A DNA stretch of 64,000 nucleotides from contig NC_008347.1 of the NCBI RefSeq assembly GCF_000014745.1, positions 2,806,001 through 2,870,000 of the forward strand, given 5' to 3'. Numbering within the stretch: position 1 is the first letter of the stretch; each line of letters begins with the position of its first letter. The translations under genes were made by a program, and so were the position numbers. The notes below the pieces were generated by a model. The model did not search any database. It was not told the DNA's origin and worked only from the letters and a program-made list of their open reading frames with translations. The DNA comes from Maricaulis maris MCS10 (GTDB taxonomy: Bacteria > Pseudomonadota > Alphaproteobacteria > Caulobacterales > Maricaulaceae). This document shows positions 61,778 to 64,000 of the stretch, piece after piece.

Positions 61778-63823
61778 CTACTCCGCACTCGACAAGGCCG
61801 CCTCGAGTGTCATCCGGGCGTATTGAAGCTCGGCCGCGGAATCACTGCGAATGCGATCCTGGACAGGTTCGAGTCGGCGCACGATTTCCGCGCGAATCTG
61901 GTTGGCTTCGGCGTGATTGCCCTGCGCTTCGAGGACATCCGCAAGCGTGTTTGCGCCGGCCGCATAATAATAGGGTGCATGGTCTACCGCGCCCGACCAG
62001 TCGTCGACCTGACCCAATGTGGCCAACATGTGCTCGATCGAGGTCTGCGCCGCAGCCAAGTCACCGCGGGCGGCAAAGATCCGCCCTTCGATCAGGCTGG
62101 CATGCAGGCGACTGACGGCAAAGCGCGCCCCTTCGGCCGCCCCCCAGGCCTCATGGGCCATGAAGCCGGTCGCGGCGACATAGGCATTTCGGGCAGCTTC
62201 AATGCGCCCGGCCAGTAATTCAGCCTGTGCCTGCCACAGGCGTTGGCGCACACCGATCAGACGCCATTCCAGGTTTTCCGGTTCGTGAGCAATCAGGGCG
62301 GACGCTTCGAGTGAAGCCGGCTCGAGAATTTCCAGAGCGAGCTGGAGGTCTTCAGCCGATGTCTGGCGACCGGGCGCAATCAGCAATCGAGCCAGGGCGT
62401 ACTCTGCGGCAATGACAGACCGGCGAACACGCCAGTCATCTGTCGCATCGACACGGCCGCTTTCATACAGCGCCAATTGCTCACCCAGGGTGGCAATCGC
62501 TGCATCGCGCCCATCGGTGATTTCCGAAATCGAGGCCACCCAGGCCAGCGTTTCCGATACTTCCACCCAGATGGGATCATTATCCGGGCGATCCGCAGCC
62601 ATGGTACGCAATTGCTCGAGCGCCGAGGTCGCTGCCGTCCGGGCATCCAGCCAACGCCGCTGGGCCACGAACAAGGCTCCCATGTTGGAATGGGCATACG
62701 CCACTTCGGCTTGCCATTCGAGATTGTCGGGATTGATCTCGATCAGCCTGTAAGCGAGATCACGATACTCGCCGAAGCGCAGCTCGGCCGTGTCCAGATC
62801 GCCCCGCCGCCATGCGAAATACCCGACATAATAGGCACTTTGCGCATGTTCATAGACCCGCTCGCCCATCGTCGGTTCAACGGCGAGGATGCGGCTGGTT
62901 GACTGGTAGGCAATTCGGAAATGCTCGTAAGCGTTCTCCAGATCACCCTGGGCACTGTCGATGACACCCAGCAGATGGAAGGCCCGCGCACGTCGACCGA
63001 GCTCGTCAGTCGTCATCGCCACTGCGCCCTGGCCATCATAATACTCGATCACTTTGGCTCCGACGGCGTCCAGCACGTCCAGACGTCCGACCGGCTCAAG
63101 ATTGTCTCGCAAATCATTCAACATGAATTCTATGAGGTCCTCGGCCTCGGCCTTGCGCCGCTCAGCTTCGGACCTTGCCGAGATAGCGAGCAGCGTCAGT
63201 GTGGCCATGATTACAGAAAGCAGTACAGAGGCGCCTGTGATGACCGTCACGCGGCGTTGTCGGCGCTGGTGGTCACGCTGGATGAGCTGATCGAGACTGA
63301 CGCCGACCAGCCCGGCCACCAGTTTCAGCAATGCCATCCGTCGCCCGTCAGCCTGTCGGCGCATGTCTGCGGCTACCGGCTCCGAGATGGCTCCATCCGC
63401 GCCCGGCTCAAGAAGCGCGGGTGGGAAGCAGGTCTCGCCAGGCTCGGTTTCGGGGTCTGCATCGGGGTTGCCGGACACGATCGCAGCCAGGACGATTCCG
63501 TCCGGGTTGAGGTTTCGATAAGTCCGGATCTCTTCATTCACCCAGCGCGACGCCGCCGCTTGCGGCGAACAAACGACAATCAACGCATCGGACTTCGCCA
63601 GCGCTTCGCGCACGGATGCCGTCAGATCACGGGTCGCGGCCAGGTCCTCGCGATCGCGGAAAATCGGGGTAAGTCGCCGCGGCACTGGACCATGCCCGGT
63701 ATCCTGCCCGACCAGTCGCGGGGGAATGGCATAGGTCTCGAGCTGGCGATGCAGCCAGCGCGCAAAATCCTGATCCCGATGACTGTAACTGATGAACGCC
63801 TTGTAGCGCTTGCCCACACTCAT
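61778..63823 (-). CDS. TIR domain, transmembrane, TPR protein
   Basis: A 681-residue protein. The N-terminal TIR domain (1 to about 155) has the first strand KAFISYSHRDQDFARWLHRQ, FRDREDLAATRDL, and SPQAAASRWVNEEIR, where Glu98 lines up with the catalytic glutamate of NAD-cleaving TIRs. A conserved basic helix (ADGRRMALLKLVAGLVGVSL, then RDHQRRQRR) precedes one transmembrane helix (about 194-216). The remaining 450 residues are TPR-like repeats on the far side of the membrane. GGGGA lies 6 nt before ATG 63823; GTG at 63826 is possible. First gene of a three-gene operon. TIR-TM-TPR proteins are known in bacteria but their roles are largely unknown. Confidence 0.88.
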   Translation of the reverse strand: MSVGKRYKAFISYSHRDQDFARWLHRQLETYAIPPRLVGQDTGHGPVPRRLTPIFRDREDLAATRDLTASVREALAKSDALIVVCSPQAAASRWVNEEIRTYRNLNPDGIVLAAIVSGNPDADPETEPGETCFPPALLEPGADGAISEPVAADMRRQADGRRMALLKLVAGLVGVSLDQLIQRDHQRRQRRVTVITGASVLLSVIMATLTLLAISARSEAERRKAEAEDLIEFMLNDLRDNLEPVGRLDVLDAVGAKVIEYYDGQGAVAMTTDELGRRARAFHLLGVIDSAQGDLENAYEHFRIAYQSTSRILAVEPTMGERVYEHAQSAYYVGYFAWRRGDLDTAELRFGEYRDLAYRLIEINPDNLEWQAEVAYAHSNMGALFVAQRRWLDARTAATSALEQLRTMAADRPDNDPIWVEVSETLAWVASISEITDGRDAAIATLGEQLALYESGRVDATDDWRVRRSVIAAEYALARLLIAPGRQTSAEDLQLALEILEPASLEASALIAHEPENLEWRLIGVRQRLWQAQAELLAGRIEAARNAYVAATGFMAHEAWGAAEGARFAVSRLHASLIEGRIFAARGDLAAAQTSIEHMLATLGQVDDWSGAVDHAPYYYAAGANTLADVLEAQGNHAEANQIRAEIVRRLEPVQDRIRSDSAAELQYARMTLEAALSSAE

Positions 63824-64000
63824 CACCTATCCCCGAACCGCGGATAGCCATCATTGGTGCTTCGCGCCATGCGTGCAACCGCAAGCGGTCAGCAGGATCC
63901 GGTTCAATACCGGACTTTCAACATATTTCAGGGCCAATCGCGGAGATTGGTAACCGCAACCCGCTGGCTGACAGGCAAGCGGCAGGACCGCTGCCAGCCG
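63824..64000. promoter_or_regulatory. Upstream region of the TIR operon
   Basis: 177 bp to the window edge without a supported gene. It should contain the promoter of the leftward TIR operon. CCGGT (63899-63903) and ACCGG (63909-63913) form a perfect inverted repeat with a 5-bp spacer, 76 bp before the start, a candidate operator. No Crp-type site (TGTGA-N6-TCACA) is visible. Confidence 0.4.

Noticed and set aside
63627-63884. 85-codon minus-strand frame overlapping the TIR gene start
   Set aside because: It overlaps the TIR coding sequence in another frame and has no supporting motif.

Overview
This 64 kb window is GC-rich, densely coding alphaproteobacterial chromosome. The gene content suggests a stalked marine relative of Caulobacter, most likely Maricaulis or a close member of Maricaulales/Hyphomonadaceae. 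The grounds are a SAM-II riboswitch (an alphaproteobacterial class), a sulfolipid synthase, Tad-type von Willebrand proteins, many secreted or lipoprotein peptidases, and GANTC/CtrA-like sites. The genus is inferred from content, not from a database match. No rRNA, tRNA, CRISPR array, prophage or insertion sequence was seen.

Layout. 0-4 kb: gap-pgk glycolytic operon (minus) divergent from sqdB, which ends at a strong terminator. 4-5.9 kb: a hipBA-like toxin-antitoxin pair with an AATTGA operator, flanked by inverted copies of a short repeat. 5.9-10.3 kb: argE, then two tandem TadG-like von Willebrand genes. 10.3-16 kb: an M16 peptidase-FKBP pair and a fused two-ATPase peptide ABC protein. 16-23 kb: a 1144-residue multi-PAS histidine kinase and a MacAB-type exporter whose adaptor carries an unusual LTxxQ insert. 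23-31 kb: a small membrane protein coupled to a membrane-bound AraC regulator, a lipoprotein, a PhnA-like protein, a second M16 peptidase, an SDR and a hybrid histidine kinase. 31.5-34.8 kb: a SAM-II riboswitch driving hom-metX-metB. 34.8-44 kb: glpK, a lipase-like hydrolase, a flavoprotein, an RND pump pair and a PQQ-type sugar dehydrogenase. 44-47 kb: a small membrane protein and two tandem paralogues of a family I do not recognise. 47-56 kb: an ABC permease/M1 peptidase fusion with its ATPase, Uup, and an M14 carboxypeptidase. 56-64 kb: an alkylsulfatase-like lipoprotein, a Crp/Fnr regulator, and a three-gene signalling module.

The best candidate for an undescribed system is that last module (61778-63823, 61116-61724, 59233-61068, all minus). 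A TIR-transmembrane-TPR protein is followed by a 202-residue unknown protein, then a TPR/SLOG-like/class III cyclase fusion. It ends tail to tail, and overlapping, with a cNMP-type Crp/Fnr regulator. TIR and SLOG folds both handle NAD-related nucleotides, so this resembles a nucleotide-signal sensing or defence operon. The cyclase keeps both metal aspartates but has Ala where the transition-state Asn normally sits. The methionine operon is the clearest regulated pathway: one riboswitch controls the steps from aspartate semialdehyde to cystathionine.
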